Shown here one piece after another: positions 8,816 through 17,629 of a stretch of 64,000 bases of DNA; positions within the stretch are counted from its first letter, which is position 1, and each line of letters opens with the position of its first letter. Both the position numbers and the translations under genes were made by a program. Source of the DNA: Pseudomonas chlororaphis subsp. chlororaphis (lineage in GTDB: Bacteria > Pseudomonadota > Gammaproteobacteria > Pseudomonadales > Pseudomonadaceae). Below the pieces are notes generated by a model. It saw nothing but the letters and a program-made list of their open reading frames with translations. It did not search any database and was not told the DNA's origin. The DNA lies in NCBI RefSeq assembly GCF_003945765.1, contig NZ_CP027712.1, positions 3,472,001 through 3,536,000 of the forward strand, read 5' to 3'.

Positions 8816-10462
8816 ATGAAAAAAATAATTACCAAAACGTCAGGCTTTGTCATCGCGTGCGCAACCCCATTGGCAATGGGGTTCACATTTGAAACCGAAA
8901 CTATCCGTGGCTCGTTCGACTCCACGATCACCGCAGGCATGGGCGTGCGTACGGAGTCGCGGGGCTGCAACCTGATCAACCAGGGGCCCAGCGGGCACAA
9001 CGTGCCCTCTGGCTGCCTGGCGCAGACCTCGGGCGTGGCTGACCAGGGCGACCTGAACTACGACCGGGGCGATCTCTTCACCAACTACCTCAAAGGTACG
9101 CACGAGCTGTTGCTGAAGATGCCCGAGGACCTCACCTTCATGGCGCGCGGCACCTGGATCCGCGACTTTGCCGCCACCGATACCACGGGCACGCTGTCGT
9201 TCAACACGCCCGAGAGTGTCGGCAGCAACGGCCTCAGCGACGACGCCCGCGACGACCTCGCCTTCAAGGCGCGCCTGCTCGATCTGTGGGTGAGCAAAGG
9301 CTTCGATGTCGGCGGGCAGCGGGTCCGGGCTCGCTTGGGTAATCAAGTGATCAACTGGGGCGAAAGCCTGTTCGTGGCCGGTGGTATCAACAATACCAAT
9401 GCCTACGACTATCAAGCCCTGGCCCGTCCCGGCGTACAGCTCAAGGAGGCCGTGCTGCCGGCGCCGATTCTCAGCGTTGCATCGGGCCTGGGCTCCGGGG
9501 TGAATATCGAGGCTTACTATCAGTTCCGATGGAACAAGAGTGAAATGCCACCGGTAGGGAGCTACTGGTCCACCACCAATGGCCTCGGTGAGGGCAGGGG
9601 GGCCTACGGGTTCTCCGAAAAGGATGCCCGCGACAGCGGCCAGTGGGGTGTTTCGCTGCGTTGGCAACCGGAGGACAGCGACATCAACTATGGCCTCTAC
9701 GTGATGCGTTATCACGACAAGTTGCCGTCATTGCAGGTAGACATTCTTGACCCGAACACCTTCGCGGCAGCACCGACCTGGCGCTATCAGGAAGATCGGA
9801 TGATGTATGGCGTCAGCGCCAACATGCCGATTGGCGACTGGGCAGTAGGGACAGAGCTGTCGTACCGACCGAAGGACTCGGTCGCGCTAAACCCGGTCAT
9901 CGATCTGTGTTCGAGCAATGGCGGCAAATGCTGGAAGGACGAGAAGAAATTCCAGTGGCACCTGACCGGCCTGTATAGCTTTACGCCTTCCAACTCCCCG
10001 ACGCTGCTCGATTTCACCGGGGCCAGCACGGGCACCTTGCTGACTGAGTTGGTGGTCATCAAATACCCGGGGCTGCATGACGAGGTCAATGGCGAGCCGA
10101 TCGCGGCCGGCCTGAATACCTGGCAGCTGGACCCCGCGACAGCGCCGAAGGCCCATGGCGACAAGACCTCGTCGGGTATCAATCTGGACTTCAGCCTGAC
10201 CTATGACGGTACCTTGCTGCCGGGATGGCAGGTCACCCCAGGCGTCTTCTACTCGCGCTCGCTGGGGGGAAGAACACCGAACCTCAGCGCAACCTTCACC
10301 GAAGACGCGAGCAGTATGAACCTCTACCTGAACTTCGTGCGAAACCCGGCCAGTTGGCAGATTTCCCTCAACTACGCGAAGTTCATGGGGGGCGAGACCC
10401 CTTACGATCAGCTGTACCGTGACCGCGACTATGTCGGTGTCGCGATCTCCCGCACCTTGTGA
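8816..10462 (+). CDS. DUF1302 family outer-membrane protein
   Basis: 548 residues; the start at 8816 follows GAGAGCCAGC and gives a basic, hydrophobic leader (MKKIITKTSGFVIACATPLAMGF). The mature part begins with FETETIRGSFDSTITAGMGVRT, the DUF1302 opening, and has the alternating amphipathic strand pattern and Asp/Asn/Gly turns of a beta-barrel. RARLGNQVINWGESLFVAGGINNTNAYD matches the equivalent stretch of the second copy at 20080. The barrel probably lets a hydrophobic compound cross the outer membrane, working with the DUF1329 partner 24 bases upstream. The last residue is Leu rather than the more usual Phe. Confidence 0.9.
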   Translation: MKKIITKTSGFVIACATPLAMGFTFETETIRGSFDSTITAGMGVRTESRGCNLINQGPSGHNVPSGCLAQTSGVADQGDLNYDRGDLFTNYLKGTHELLLKMPEDLTFMARGTWIRDFAATDTTGTLSFNTPESVGSNGLSDDARDDLAFKARLLDLWVSKGFDVGGQRVRARLGNQVINWGESLFVAGGINNTNAYDYQALARPGVQLKEAVLPAPILSVASGLGSGVNIEAYYQFRWNKSEMPPVGSYWSTTNGLGEGRGAYGFSEKDARDSGQWGVSLRWQPEDSDINYGLYVMRYHDKLPSLQVDILDPNTFAAAPTWRYQEDRMMYGVSANMPIGDWAVGTELSYRPKDSVALNPVIDLCSSNGGKCWKDEKKFQWHLTGLYSFTPSNSPTLLDFTGASTGTLLTELVVIKYPGLHDEVNGEPIAAGLNTWQLDPATAPKAHGDKTSSGINLDFSLTYDGTLLPGWQVTPGVFYSRSLGGRTPNLSATFTEDASSMNLYLNFVRNPASWQISLNYAKFMGGETPYDQLYRDRDYVGVAISRTL

Positions 10463-10470
10463 GGCCTGCC

Positions 10471-12885
10471 GTGAACGGTTCTGTAAAACTATCTGAAATC
10501 CGGGCACGTGGCGTGCTGTCACGCGTTGAGGGCGTCTTGTTCTGTCATCGTCGGCTGGTGCTGGCGAGCCTGGCCGTTTTCACCCTGATCATGGGCTGGT
10601 TCGCCGTGCAACTGCGTATGGATGCCGGTTTCGAAAAGCAATTGCCGATAGGCCACGAATACATCAAGACATTCGAGGCGTACCGCAATGATCTGCTGGG
10701 GGCAAACCGGCTGACCATCGTGGTCAGGGCACGAAATGGCGATATCTGGAGCGCCCCAGGCCTGAAGCGGCTCTATGACGTTACCCAGGCGGTGACCTTT
10801 TTCCCGGGGGTATCGCGCAGCAGTGTGCGTTCGTTGTGGACGCCCAATGCCTTCGTCAACGAGATCACTGAAGAAGGTTTTCGCGCCGATCCGCTGGTAC
10901 CAGGGACGGTTTCTCCCGAGCACTTGGATGACGAGAACATCGCGAAGATCTCCAACTCCACTGCGCAGGGAGGTTTCATTGGCACGCTGGTCTCCCGTGA
11001 CCAGAGCAGTGCGATGATCACCGCGGAACTCAATGAGTTCGATGCCAACGGGGCCCATCTGGACTATGTCGCGTTCAACCATCGGCTGGAGAATGAGATC
11101 CGCCAGCAATTCGAGGATGGCGCTTTCGAAATCCAGATTATCGGTTTCGCCAAGCAGATCGGCGACATCGCTGACGGGGCTTCAGCAGTGCTGGAGTTCT
11201 GTTTGCTGGCCTTGTTGCTAACGGCGGGGGCGGTGTACTGGTACTGCCACTCGCTGCGCTTCACGCTGCTGGCGCTGGTCTGTTCGCTGGCCTCGCTGGT
11301 ATGGCAGTTCGGCAGCCTGCGCCTGCTGGGGTACGGCCTCGACCCGCTGGCGGTCCTGGTGCCCTTTCTGGTATTCGCCATCGGGGTCTCCCATGGCGTG
11401 CAGCAAATCAACTTCATCGTCCGTGAAATCGCGATTGGCAAGCGCGCCGAAGAGGCGGCGCGCTCAAGCTTCACGGGGTTGCTGATCCCTGGGACCCTGG
11501 CATTGGTGACCGCATTGGTTTCTTTTGTAACGCTGCTCTTGATCCCCATCCCGATGGTGCGGGAGCTGGCTATCACGGCATCACTTGGCGTGGCCTACAA
11601 GATCGTCACCAATCTGGTGATGTTGCCGTTGATGGCGTCTTTGCTGCACGTCGATGACAAGTACGCTGCGGCGCAGGAAGTCTCCCGGCAGCGCCGGTCC
11701 CGCTGGCTACGAGGCCTTGCTCGGCTCGCCGAGCCGCGCAAGGCGCAGTGGGTGCTTGGCGTTGCCTTGGCAGTCTTTCTGGTCGCGATCTGGCAAAGCC
11801 ATGACCGTATCGTTGGCACACTGCAGGCGGGTGCGCCAGAGTTGCGCGAGGACTCGCGTTTCAATCGCGATGCAGTCTCCATCGCCAGCAACTACGACAT
11901 CGGTCTGGACTGGCTCAGCGTGGTTTTCGAAGTCAATTGGGATACGTCTGGCGAAGACACTCAAGTGGCCTGCGAGGATGTCGCTCTGGGTCAATACCAG
12001 GATCGCTTCGTGTGGGCCATGCAGGGGGTGCCTGACGTACTGTCGGTCGCTTCCTTCTCCACCAACATGCGCCAATTCAACGAGGGGTACAACGAAGGCA
12101 ATCCGAAGATGGCTGCGGTTCCCATCGATCCGATGAACTACGCCGCGCTGGCCACTGAGGTTGCGCGCACGCCCGGGCTGGTTCGTACCGACTGCAGTAT
12201 GTCTGCCGTGCACCTGTATCTGGCAGATCACAAAGCCACGACGATCAATAGGGTGGTGGAAGCCGCCAAGGCTTTCCGAAGCGAGTATCCGATGCCAGGC
12301 ATTTCGGTTCGCCTCGCTTCAGGCAACGCCGGTGTCCTGGCAGCCATCAACGAAGAGGTGGAGAAAAGCGAAACACCCATGCTGCTGTACGTCTATGCCG
12401 CCATCGCCTTGCTGGTGTTCGTTGTCTATCGCGACTGGCGAGCGGTGTTGGTGTGTTGTCTGCCTCTGACCATAGGCACCTTCATTGGCTACTGGTTCAT
12501 GAAGGAGCTACAGATCGGCCTGACTATCGCCACCTTGCCGGTGATGGTGCTGGCAGTGGGTATCGGCGTCGACTACGCCTTCTACATCTACAACCGTCTG
12601 CAACTGCATCAGGCCCATGGCCAGTCGATCACCAAGGCGGTCGAGTACGCGCTGCTCGAGGTGGGCGTCGCCACCATCTTCACCGCGATCACCCTGGCAG
12701 TTGGCGTCGCCACTTGGGCGTTCTCCGAGCTGAAGTTCCAGGCTGACATGGGCAAGCTGCTGGCCTTTATGTTCATCGTCAATATGGTCATGGCCATGAC
12801 CGTGCTGCCGGCCTTCGCCGTCTGGCTGGAGCGGGTGTTCCCGCGTAGGCGCCCCGTGCGCATGATCGGCGCGCTAGCGCACTGA
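10471..12885 (+). CDS. RND/MMPL-type inner-membrane permease
   Basis: About 804 residues. I place the start at the GTG at 10471, with GAGG six bases upstream; a GTG at 10459 overlapping the previous stop is the alternative. The topology is RND-like: one TM near residue 30, a large periplasmic loop, a five-TM block (about 225-400), a second loop and a second block to about 795. The second half has the proton-relay motif VGIGVDYAFYIYNR; the first-half equivalent FAIGVSHGVQQINF lacks the Asp, as in other hydrophobe-type members. Likely moves lipid-like molecules using proton motive force, together with the DUF1302/1329 pair. Direction is unknown. Confidence 0.9.
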   Translation: MNGSVKLSEIRARGVLSRVEGVLFCHRRLVLASLAVFTLIMGWFAVQLRMDAGFEKQLPIGHEYIKTFEAYRNDLLGANRLTIVVRARNGDIWSAPGLKRLYDVTQAVTFFPGVSRSSVRSLWTPNAFVNEITEEGFRADPLVPGTVSPEHLDDENIAKISNSTAQGGFIGTLVSRDQSSAMITAELNEFDANGAHLDYVAFNHRLENEIRQQFEDGAFEIQIIGFAKQIGDIADGASAVLEFCLLALLLTAGAVYWYCHSLRFTLLALVCSLASLVWQFGSLRLLGYGLDPLAVLVPFLVFAIGVSHGVQQINFIVREIAIGKRAEEAARSSFTGLLIPGTLALVTALVSFVTLLLIPIPMVRELAITASLGVAYKIVTNLVMLPLMASLLHVDDKYAAAQEVSRQRRSRWLRGLARLAEPRKAQWVLGVALAVFLVAIWQSHDRIVGTLQAGAPELREDSRFNRDAVSIASNYDIGLDWLSVVFEVNWDTSGEDTQVACEDVALGQYQDRFVWAMQGVPDVLSVASFSTNMRQFNEGYNEGNPKMAAVPIDPMNYAALATEVARTPGLVRTDCSMSAVHLYLADHKATTINRVVEAAKAFRSEYPMPGISVRLASGNAGVLAAINEEVEKSETPMLLYVYAAIALLVFVVYRDWRAVLVCCLPLTIGTFIGYWFMKELQIGLTIATLPVMVLAVGIGVDYAFYIYNRLQLHQAHGQSITKAVEYALLEVGVATIFTAITLAVGVATWAFSELKFQADMGKLLAFMFIVNMVMAMTVLPAFAVWLERVFPRRRPVRMIGALAH

Positions 12886-12895
12886 GGAGAGAACG

Positions 12896-13858
12896 ATGCG
12901 ATACATGCTTTCATTAACGGCGGTTTTGCTCGCCACCGCGTTGCCGCTGATGTCTCTCCAGGCCGCGCCGTTAGAGGCAATGCCGGCTGTCCAGTCGCGC
13001 AATGCCACGCAGGCCACCATGCTGGACGCCGTTTGGGCGGGCGAGCGCGTGGTTGCTGTCGGCGATCACGGCGTCGTGTTGTTGTCCGATGATCACGGCA
13101 AGCGTTTCCACCAGGCGAGCTCGGTACCGCTGTCCACACCACTGACGGGGGTGTCTTTCGTGGATGCCAAGCGCGGTTGGGCGGTTGGCCACTGGGGAGC
13201 GATCCTGTCCACCATGGATGGTGGTGAGTCCTGGCAGATCCAGCGCCTGTCCAGCGCCGAGGATCGGCCCCTGTTTGCAGTGCACTTTTTCAATGCCCAG
13301 CAGGGCGTTGCGGTAGGGCTCTGGTCTTTGGTGCTGACTACCGAGGATGGTGGGAAGACGTGGACGGAGCAGCCGTTGCAGGCACCACCAGGCGCCAAGA
13401 GGGCCGACCTCAACCTGATGGGGCTTTTTGCCGACAGCCGCGGCACGCTTTACGCCACAGCCGAGCATGGGCAAGTGTTGCACTCCGAAGACCATGGAAA
13501 AAGCTGGCGTTATCTGGATACCGGCTACGAAGGCACCCTTTGGTCTGGCGCAGTACTGGTCGATGGAAGTCTGCTGCTTGGTGGCCAGCGTGGGACACTG
13601 TTGCACGGCTCTGCGAGTGAACAGGGCTTTCGCAGATTGCCGACGCAAAGCAAAGGCTCTGTCACCTCTGTAGTGGTAGCTGGCCCTAAAGTGCTGGCGG
13701 TCGGGCTGGACGGGCTGATGCTGCAGAGCAGCGATGGTGGACACAGTTTCCAGGAGAAACAATCCGCTGATGGTGTCTCGCTGACGGCGGCGCTGTTCAA
13801 TGCCGACGGAGCACCTGTGCTGTTTTCACGTCGTGGGGTAATACCCTACCAGGAGTGA
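12896..13858 (+). CDS. YCF48/BNR-repeat secreted protein
   Basis: 320 residues, ATG at 12896 after GAGGAGAGAACG, ten bases from the RND stop. A signal peptide (MRYMLSLTAVLLATALPLMSLQAAP) precedes six repeats of the kind VAVGDHGVVLLSDDHGKRF, WAVGHWGAILSTMDGGESW, VAVGLWSLVLTTEDGGKTW, each one blade of a beta-propeller related to the photosystem II factor YCF48. Such proteins regularly accompany DUF1302, DUF1329 and RND genes, so this is probably a periplasmic scaffold of the same envelope system. No catalytic site is seen. Confidence 0.9.
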   Translation: MRYMLSLTAVLLATALPLMSLQAAPLEAMPAVQSRNATQATMLDAVWAGERVVAVGDHGVVLLSDDHGKRFHQASSVPLSTPLTGVSFVDAKRGWAVGHWGAILSTMDGGESWQIQRLSSAEDRPLFAVHFFNAQQGVAVGLWSLVLTTEDGGKTWTEQPLQAPPGAKRADLNLMGLFADSRGTLYATAEHGQVLHSEDHGKSWRYLDTGYEGTLWSGAVLVDGSLLLGGQRGTLLHGSASEQGFRRLPTQSKGSVTSVVVAGPKVLAVGLDGLMLQSSDGGHSFQEKQSADGVSLTAALFNADGAPVLFSRRGVIPYQE

Positions 13859-13976
13859 AGGGTCGCTCATTGCCGTGCGCGCCAACGGGCTAACTGCTCG
13901 TGGCGCGCAAGCCATAAGGGTGCTATCAGTCATCCTGCGCCTGCACTATTTCCCTGCGTTTTTTGAGTGGTTGTCC

Positions 13977-15230
13977 ATGACCAGTACGCCGTCCCCCTGG
14001 CCACGCCCATCGGAAGCCGTTCGTGAGCTCATGCGCAAAGGTGCCGAACTCGCTCAGACACTACCGCCGGAGTGGATCGAGCGCATGAATCAGGCGCTTT
14101 TTTCTTCACCGGAAGAGGTGAGGCTGTTGGAGGACCCGGTCATCCTGGCGGCGTGCCGGCGTGCCAATCGGGCAGAATTGCTGCACTGGGCGAACGCGAA
14201 TCTACAGCGACCTGGAGAACCGGTGGAACCCTACGTGTCTGCAGACATGGTGGACACGGCCAGGGAACTTGCCCGCAGGGGGGCATCCGAACTGCTGATG
14301 AATGTCGCAAGGTCGACACAAAACGTAGCCTGGGAACTGTGGATGAAGATGGCGTTCAGCCTGACGCAGGATCCGGTGGTGCTTGAGGAGTTCCTGGAAG
14401 TCTCGTTGCGGTCGATCTCGGGGTTCATCGACAACAACATGCGTGTGGTGACCCAAATCATCCTGGAAGAAAAGAGCGTCCAGGCCCATGACGACCACAT
14501 TGACAAACGCAGTCTGGTCAGTCGGTTGCTCGACGGCAGAGATGTGGATACCGAGCAGTTCGGCAAGCGACTAGGCTACAGCCTTTCTCAGAAGCACCAT
14601 GCCTGCCTCGTCTGGAGCGAAATCCCGGACGCAGAACTCCGCCCGCTGGAGGAGATGGCGCGCGCTCTGGCGCATCTCAGTGGCACAGTCGCGCCCCTGA
14701 TCGTGTTCGCGGGCCCTGCCACCCTTTGGGTCTGGAGCAACGCGGCAAAGCCGCTGGACCTGAACATGCTGCAAGGCGTTGCTCGGCAATTTCCAAAGAT
14801 ACGCGCGGCAGTCGGCTCCCCGGGAGCGGGGGTGAATGGTTTCCGTCGATCACACTTGGAAGCCTTGACCACCCAGAGATTGATGGGCCGTTTGGCTGGC
14901 GCCCCCGCCGTTGCCACGATCGATCAGGTGAGGATGGTGTCTCTGATGACCCAGGACGCGCGTGCGGCCAGGCAGTTTGTCTTGAGCACGCTGGGGCGGT
15001 TGGCGACGGAGCCCATGGTTCTTCAGCGCTCGTTGCACGCCTTCCTGGCCAATGGCTGCAATATCACCCAGACCGCTGAAGCACTGGGTACGCACCGCAA
15101 TACATTGCTGCGTCGGCTGGAGCGCGCTCAGGACCTGCTGCCCGTCCAACTTGCCGACCATCGCATTCGGATCGCCGCAGCACTTGAGCTGGTGATCTGG
15201 AGCATCCCGCTGGACAACGGTGAGCAATAG
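13977..15230 (+). CDS. PucR/CdaR-type transcriptional regulator
   Basis: 417 residues from ATG 13977; the ribosome site is weak (GAGTGG), and a longer frame opens at 13875. The C-terminal segment LHAFLANGCNITQTAEALGTHRNTLLRRLERAQDLL is the PucR helix-turn-helix (HTH_30) with the conserved H-x-N-T-L-x-x-R-L. The centre has the degenerate GGDEF-like fold of this class, and the N-terminal 190 residues are helical. It follows the YCF48 gene on the same strand and is likely the local activator or repressor of the DUF1329 operon. It is not a sigma-54 activator: no AAA+ Walker motifs are present. Confidence 0.85.
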   Translation: MTSTPSPWPRPSEAVRELMRKGAELAQTLPPEWIERMNQALFSSPEEVRLLEDPVILAACRRANRAELLHWANANLQRPGEPVEPYVSADMVDTARELARRGASELLMNVARSTQNVAWELWMKMAFSLTQDPVVLEEFLEVSLRSISGFIDNNMRVVTQIILEEKSVQAHDDHIDKRSLVSRLLDGRDVDTEQFGKRLGYSLSQKHHACLVWSEIPDAELRPLEEMARALAHLSGTVAPLIVFAGPATLWVWSNAAKPLDLNMLQGVARQFPKIRAAVGSPGAGVNGFRRSHLEALTTQRLMGRLAGAPAVATIDQVRMVSLMTQDARAARQFVLSTLGRLATEPMVLQRSLHAFLANGCNITQTAEALGTHRNTLLRRLERAQDLLPVQLADHRIRIAAALELVIWSIPLDNGEQ

Positions 15231-15233
15231 CCT

Positions 15234-15470
15234 CCGTTTCCCTTGATTGTCTATAGGCTGGCTCAGCGCCAAGGGGAGGGTGGCCAGTTCGAGCAGCGCA
15301 TCACCGACGGTTCGGGTGTTGTGGATCAGGTAGAACATATCGCCAAAGAAATCGATCCCCTGGGAGAGCCCATACTCCAGGCGGAACAACGCGTTGTTCG
15401 AGCCCCGCTGGCACAGTCCCAGGAATGCGCAATTGCCTTCGCCAGGCACGTGAGCTGATCGCTCAGCCAT
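15234..15470 (-). pseudogene. Remnant of an AraC-family regulator (arabinose-binding-like domain)
   Basis: On the reverse strand, about 79 codons read GNCAFLGLCQRGSN, RLEYGLSQGIDFFGDMFYLIHNTRTVGDALLEL. The pattern GLxxGIxxxGxxxYLxxxxxTVGDALxxLA is that of the N-terminal domain of AraC regulators with the PF12625-type domain. The first about 60 residues and the whole C-terminal HTH are missing; past 15230 the frame is only the antisense of the PucR gene. I read it as a decayed gene, not an expressed small protein. Confidence 0.45.
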
Positions 15471-15631
15471 GCTGAAGCGACTTTGAAATATGTGAAAAAA
15501 AATGTGCAGAAGAATCCAGTAAATACTTCTGTAGCAGGCATTCTAGAGCCGCTAAGCAGTTTACAGAAATGTGCATTTTCTGAAGCTGTTGCACCCTCGG
15601 TTTTACTCATTGGGCGCCTAGCAAGCGCATG

Positions 15632-16069
15632 TCAGGTTCCACTATCGGGTGCTTGCCTGAAAAGCACCACCTTATTGGAGTTGGACAGATACGAGCGTGC
15701 TTGGCTATTTTCGAAGTAAACCACGCCTGAATGGAGCAGGTAGAGGAGACTCGAGTTACCATTGCTTTTGATCTTTGCAATTTCCTTCAACCGTTCCATC
15801 TTCCAATCCTCTGTGCCGTTCAGGTGTCCAGGGCTAACCAAATGCACCCGCGTGATTTCCCAAGCATCATTGTCAACGCCTTCGAGCTCCAGTAAGTCAT
15901 CGAGAGCTTTGATCAGCAGTGTCGCTGGACGAGCTATGCCTTCAACATGTTCCAGCGCCATCACATAGAACCACGGCTGTGAGGTCAGGTACTCGACGTA
16001 ACGCCATGAATGCGCGCCTTTCACTAAGGCTCCGAGCGGCACCTCCGCGTGTTCAAGCGTCAGAAACAT
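15632..16069 (-). CDS. Small hypothetical protein divergent from an XRE regulator
   Basis: 145 residues from ATG 16069, with GGAGG seven bases upstream (the frame is open further, to 16201, but without a site). The protein starts MFLTLEHAEVPLGALVKGAHSW and has no signal peptide or membrane segment. I recognise no domain. Base composition is AT-richer than the flanks. It shares an 85-bp control region, containing an 8-bp inverted repeat, with the divergent XRE gene, so the two may form a regulator/effector pair. Confidence 0.65.
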   Translation of the reverse strand: MFLTLEHAEVPLGALVKGAHSWRYVEYLTSQPWFYVMALEHVEGIARPATLLIKALDDLLELEGVDNDAWEITRVHLVSPGHLNGTEDWKMERLKEIAKIKSNGNSSLLYLLHSGVVYFENSQARSYLSNSNKVVLFRQAPDSGT

Positions 16070-16090
16070 ACAACCTCCAGTAGAAATGAA

Positions 16091-16115
16091 CACTATAGAT
16101 TGTAGCCCTATAGTG
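16091..16115. promoter_or_regulatory. Operator-like inverted repeat between divergent genes
   Basis: CACTATAG at 16091-16098 and CTATAGTG at 16108-16115 are perfect reverse complements separated by nine bases. The position between the XRE gene and the small divergent gene is what an autoregulated operator would have. Confidence 0.6.
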
Positions 16116-16154
16116 ATCATTATTGCTTCATCGTTCCTTTTGCAGGTACAGCAA

Positions 16155-16436
16155 ATGGAACTTAGTGCAGCATTCGGACAGGCCCTCAAACAGATTCGCA
16201 AAAAACAGGGGAAGACCCAGGAGGACTTTTCGAACGTGAGTAGTCGGACTTATCTGAGCACCTTGGAAAGAGGTCTGAAGTCCCCAACACTTGAAAAGAT
16301 TCAAGAAATTGCAGGGCTTTTGGGTGTCCAACCTCTAACGTTGTTGGCAGCGGCATATCAGTTCAAGAGCGAACTGCCGACCAGTGAGTTACTTCATTTG
16401 GTCCAGGCGGAATTGCGAGCTAATGGTTTCAGCTAG
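16155..16436 (+). CDS. XRE-family helix-turn-helix regulator
   Basis: 93 residues from ATG 16155; the frame opens at 16086 but that ATG would put the operator inside the coding region. FGQALKQIRKKQGKTQEDF, then SSRTYLSTLERGLKSPTLEKIQEIAGLLGVQP, is a complete XRE (Cro/C1, HTH_3) domain with the conserved S-x-x-E-R-G recognition-helix pattern. A 20-residue tail follows. Size and layout recall controller (C) proteins and small plasmid or phage repressors. No restriction-modification or toxin genes are visible beside it. Confidence 0.88.
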   Translation: MELSAAFGQALKQIRKKQGKTQEDFSNVSSRTYLSTLERGLKSPTLEKIQEIAGLLGVQPLTLLAAAYQFKSELPTSELLHLVQAELRANGFS

Positions 16437-16841
16437 GCGACGTTTCAGGCTGGGCAATGCAGACCAGAAAGTCAGCTAAAAAGTGTAATCGTGGCGAAAT
16501 ATCTGTGATTTTGACACCAGATGCGAAAGCCACCCATGAATCTTGTCATTCGAAAGGTGGAAAAAAAGACAAAAGGAAGTGGTCCGTTCCACTTTATTCC
16601 TGACATTCGCAGGGAACTTCCGGGCATAGCCGTTTTAAGAGTCGTCTAAGTGGCTGTTTACCAAGGGATTACATTTTTTAGCTGACGAAATTCCACTTTA
16701 TTCCTGACGCTCACATCTGACCACCGCCGACCCCCAAGCCTCCATAGATATGTTCGCATAATGTATATTATGTTAAATCATGTGCTGTGTCAGATATGTT
16801 CATGAGCGTGTTAAACCACTGATTCGACAAACCTGCTTCTG
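16437..16841. repeat. AT-rich gene-free stretch with an 18-bp direct repeat
   Basis: TTCCACTTTATTCCTGAC occurs at 16587-16604 and again at 16691-16708, with the base before and some after also shared. The region is AT-rich, has no gene, and leads into the transposase remnant; the repeats may be leftovers of the mobile element or of an older duplication. Confidence 0.7.
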
Positions 16842-17235
16842 ATGTCCACTCTCTCAACGGGCTTTGCCGACCGCTTGAGGCTTATGAATGGGCTGCGGTA
16901 TGTCAACGGGGTGTACACGCAGGTATTCAACCGACGGCACGGCAAGGTGGGGCATTTGTTCCTGGGGCGGTTCAAGGCCATTCTGGTCGATCCGGGATGC
17001 TTCCCTGCTGGAGGTGTGCCGCTACGTGGAGCTGAGCCTGGTGCGCGCAGGCATGGTGGGTGAACCCGCTGCGTGGCCCTGGTCCAGCTACTATGCGCAT
17101 GTGGGTGAGGTTGAGCCCCCTGCGTGGCTGGACACCGATGGCTTGCACGGCTATCTGTTATGGCTTATTCAACCAGTACCGCTCTGGGCAGCTGACCGCA
17201 GCCCAACGGGTCGAGGCCGTGAAAGCTCATCACAC
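16842..17235 (+). pseudogene. Frameshifted IS200-like (REP-associated type) transposase remnant
   Basis: Three reading frames must be joined. Frame one gives LRLMNGLRYVNGVYTQVFNRRHGKVGHLFLGRFKAILVDPG, frame two (from about 17000) gives LLEVCRYVELSLVRAGMVGEPAAWPWSSYYAHVGE and PAWLDTDGLHGYLL, and frame three (from about 17165) YGLFNQYRSGQLTAAQR. Together these are the C-terminal two thirds of a Y1 transposase of the IS200/RAYT group (FNRRH-x-x-VGHLF-x-GRFKAILV and CRYVELNPVRAGMV blocks). The N-terminal HUH catalytic part is missing. Dead element. Confidence 0.8.
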
Positions 17236-17329
17236 CCTCGCTCCGCCGATCCTGGCTACTACCGACGCGGTGCGCATACTTCCCATTCGTGGGCTCCTTT
17301 ATCCAGGCAGGTTTGTTAGACGGTCGAAC

Positions 17330-17629
17330 ATTGTCGCGGGGTGGAACGCAGCGTGGGCATGGCTACCCGTTCCAGCAATGGCTGCGGTTCTGATTGTGGT
17401 GGTTGGATCTCAGATATCTTCGGTGGTGCGCGACATCAATCTGCTTGCTCCGGTTATCCCTGTGTACATTGGCTTTTTGATTTTGGCACCTCTGGTGGGT
17501 GCTTTGGCGTCAAGAATGGTCAAGCTTCCCGCAACTACTGCACGGGCAGTAACCTTTAGCGCATCAACACGGAATTCCTTGGTTGTTCTGCCCCTGGCTT
17601 TAACCAGTCTTGCGTCGACAACTTCCTAG
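17330..17629 (+). pseudogene. Remnant of an ACR3-type arsenite efflux permease
   Basis: About 100 codons read WLPVPAMAAVLIVVVGSQI, NLLAPVIPVYIGFLILAPLVGALASRMVKLP and TARAVTFSASTRNSLVVLPLAL. The last block, F-S-x-x-T-R-N-S-L-V-V-L-P-L-A-L, is the conserved C-terminal transmembrane motif of ACR3/ArsB-type carriers of the bile-acid symporter superfamily. About 200 N-terminal residues and the last helix are absent. It is fused by decay to the end of the transposase remnant. Not functional. Confidence 0.7.

Noticed and set aside
14850..15230. Continuation of the AraC-like minus-strand frame into the PucR gene
   Set aside because: AraC similarity ends near 15230; from there the frame is only the complement of the PucR HTH, which is a real gene.
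13977..15230. PucR-type protein as the missing sigma-54 activator
   Set aside because: It has no AAA+ domain, Walker motifs or GAFTGA loop, so it cannot activate sigma-54 polymerase directly.
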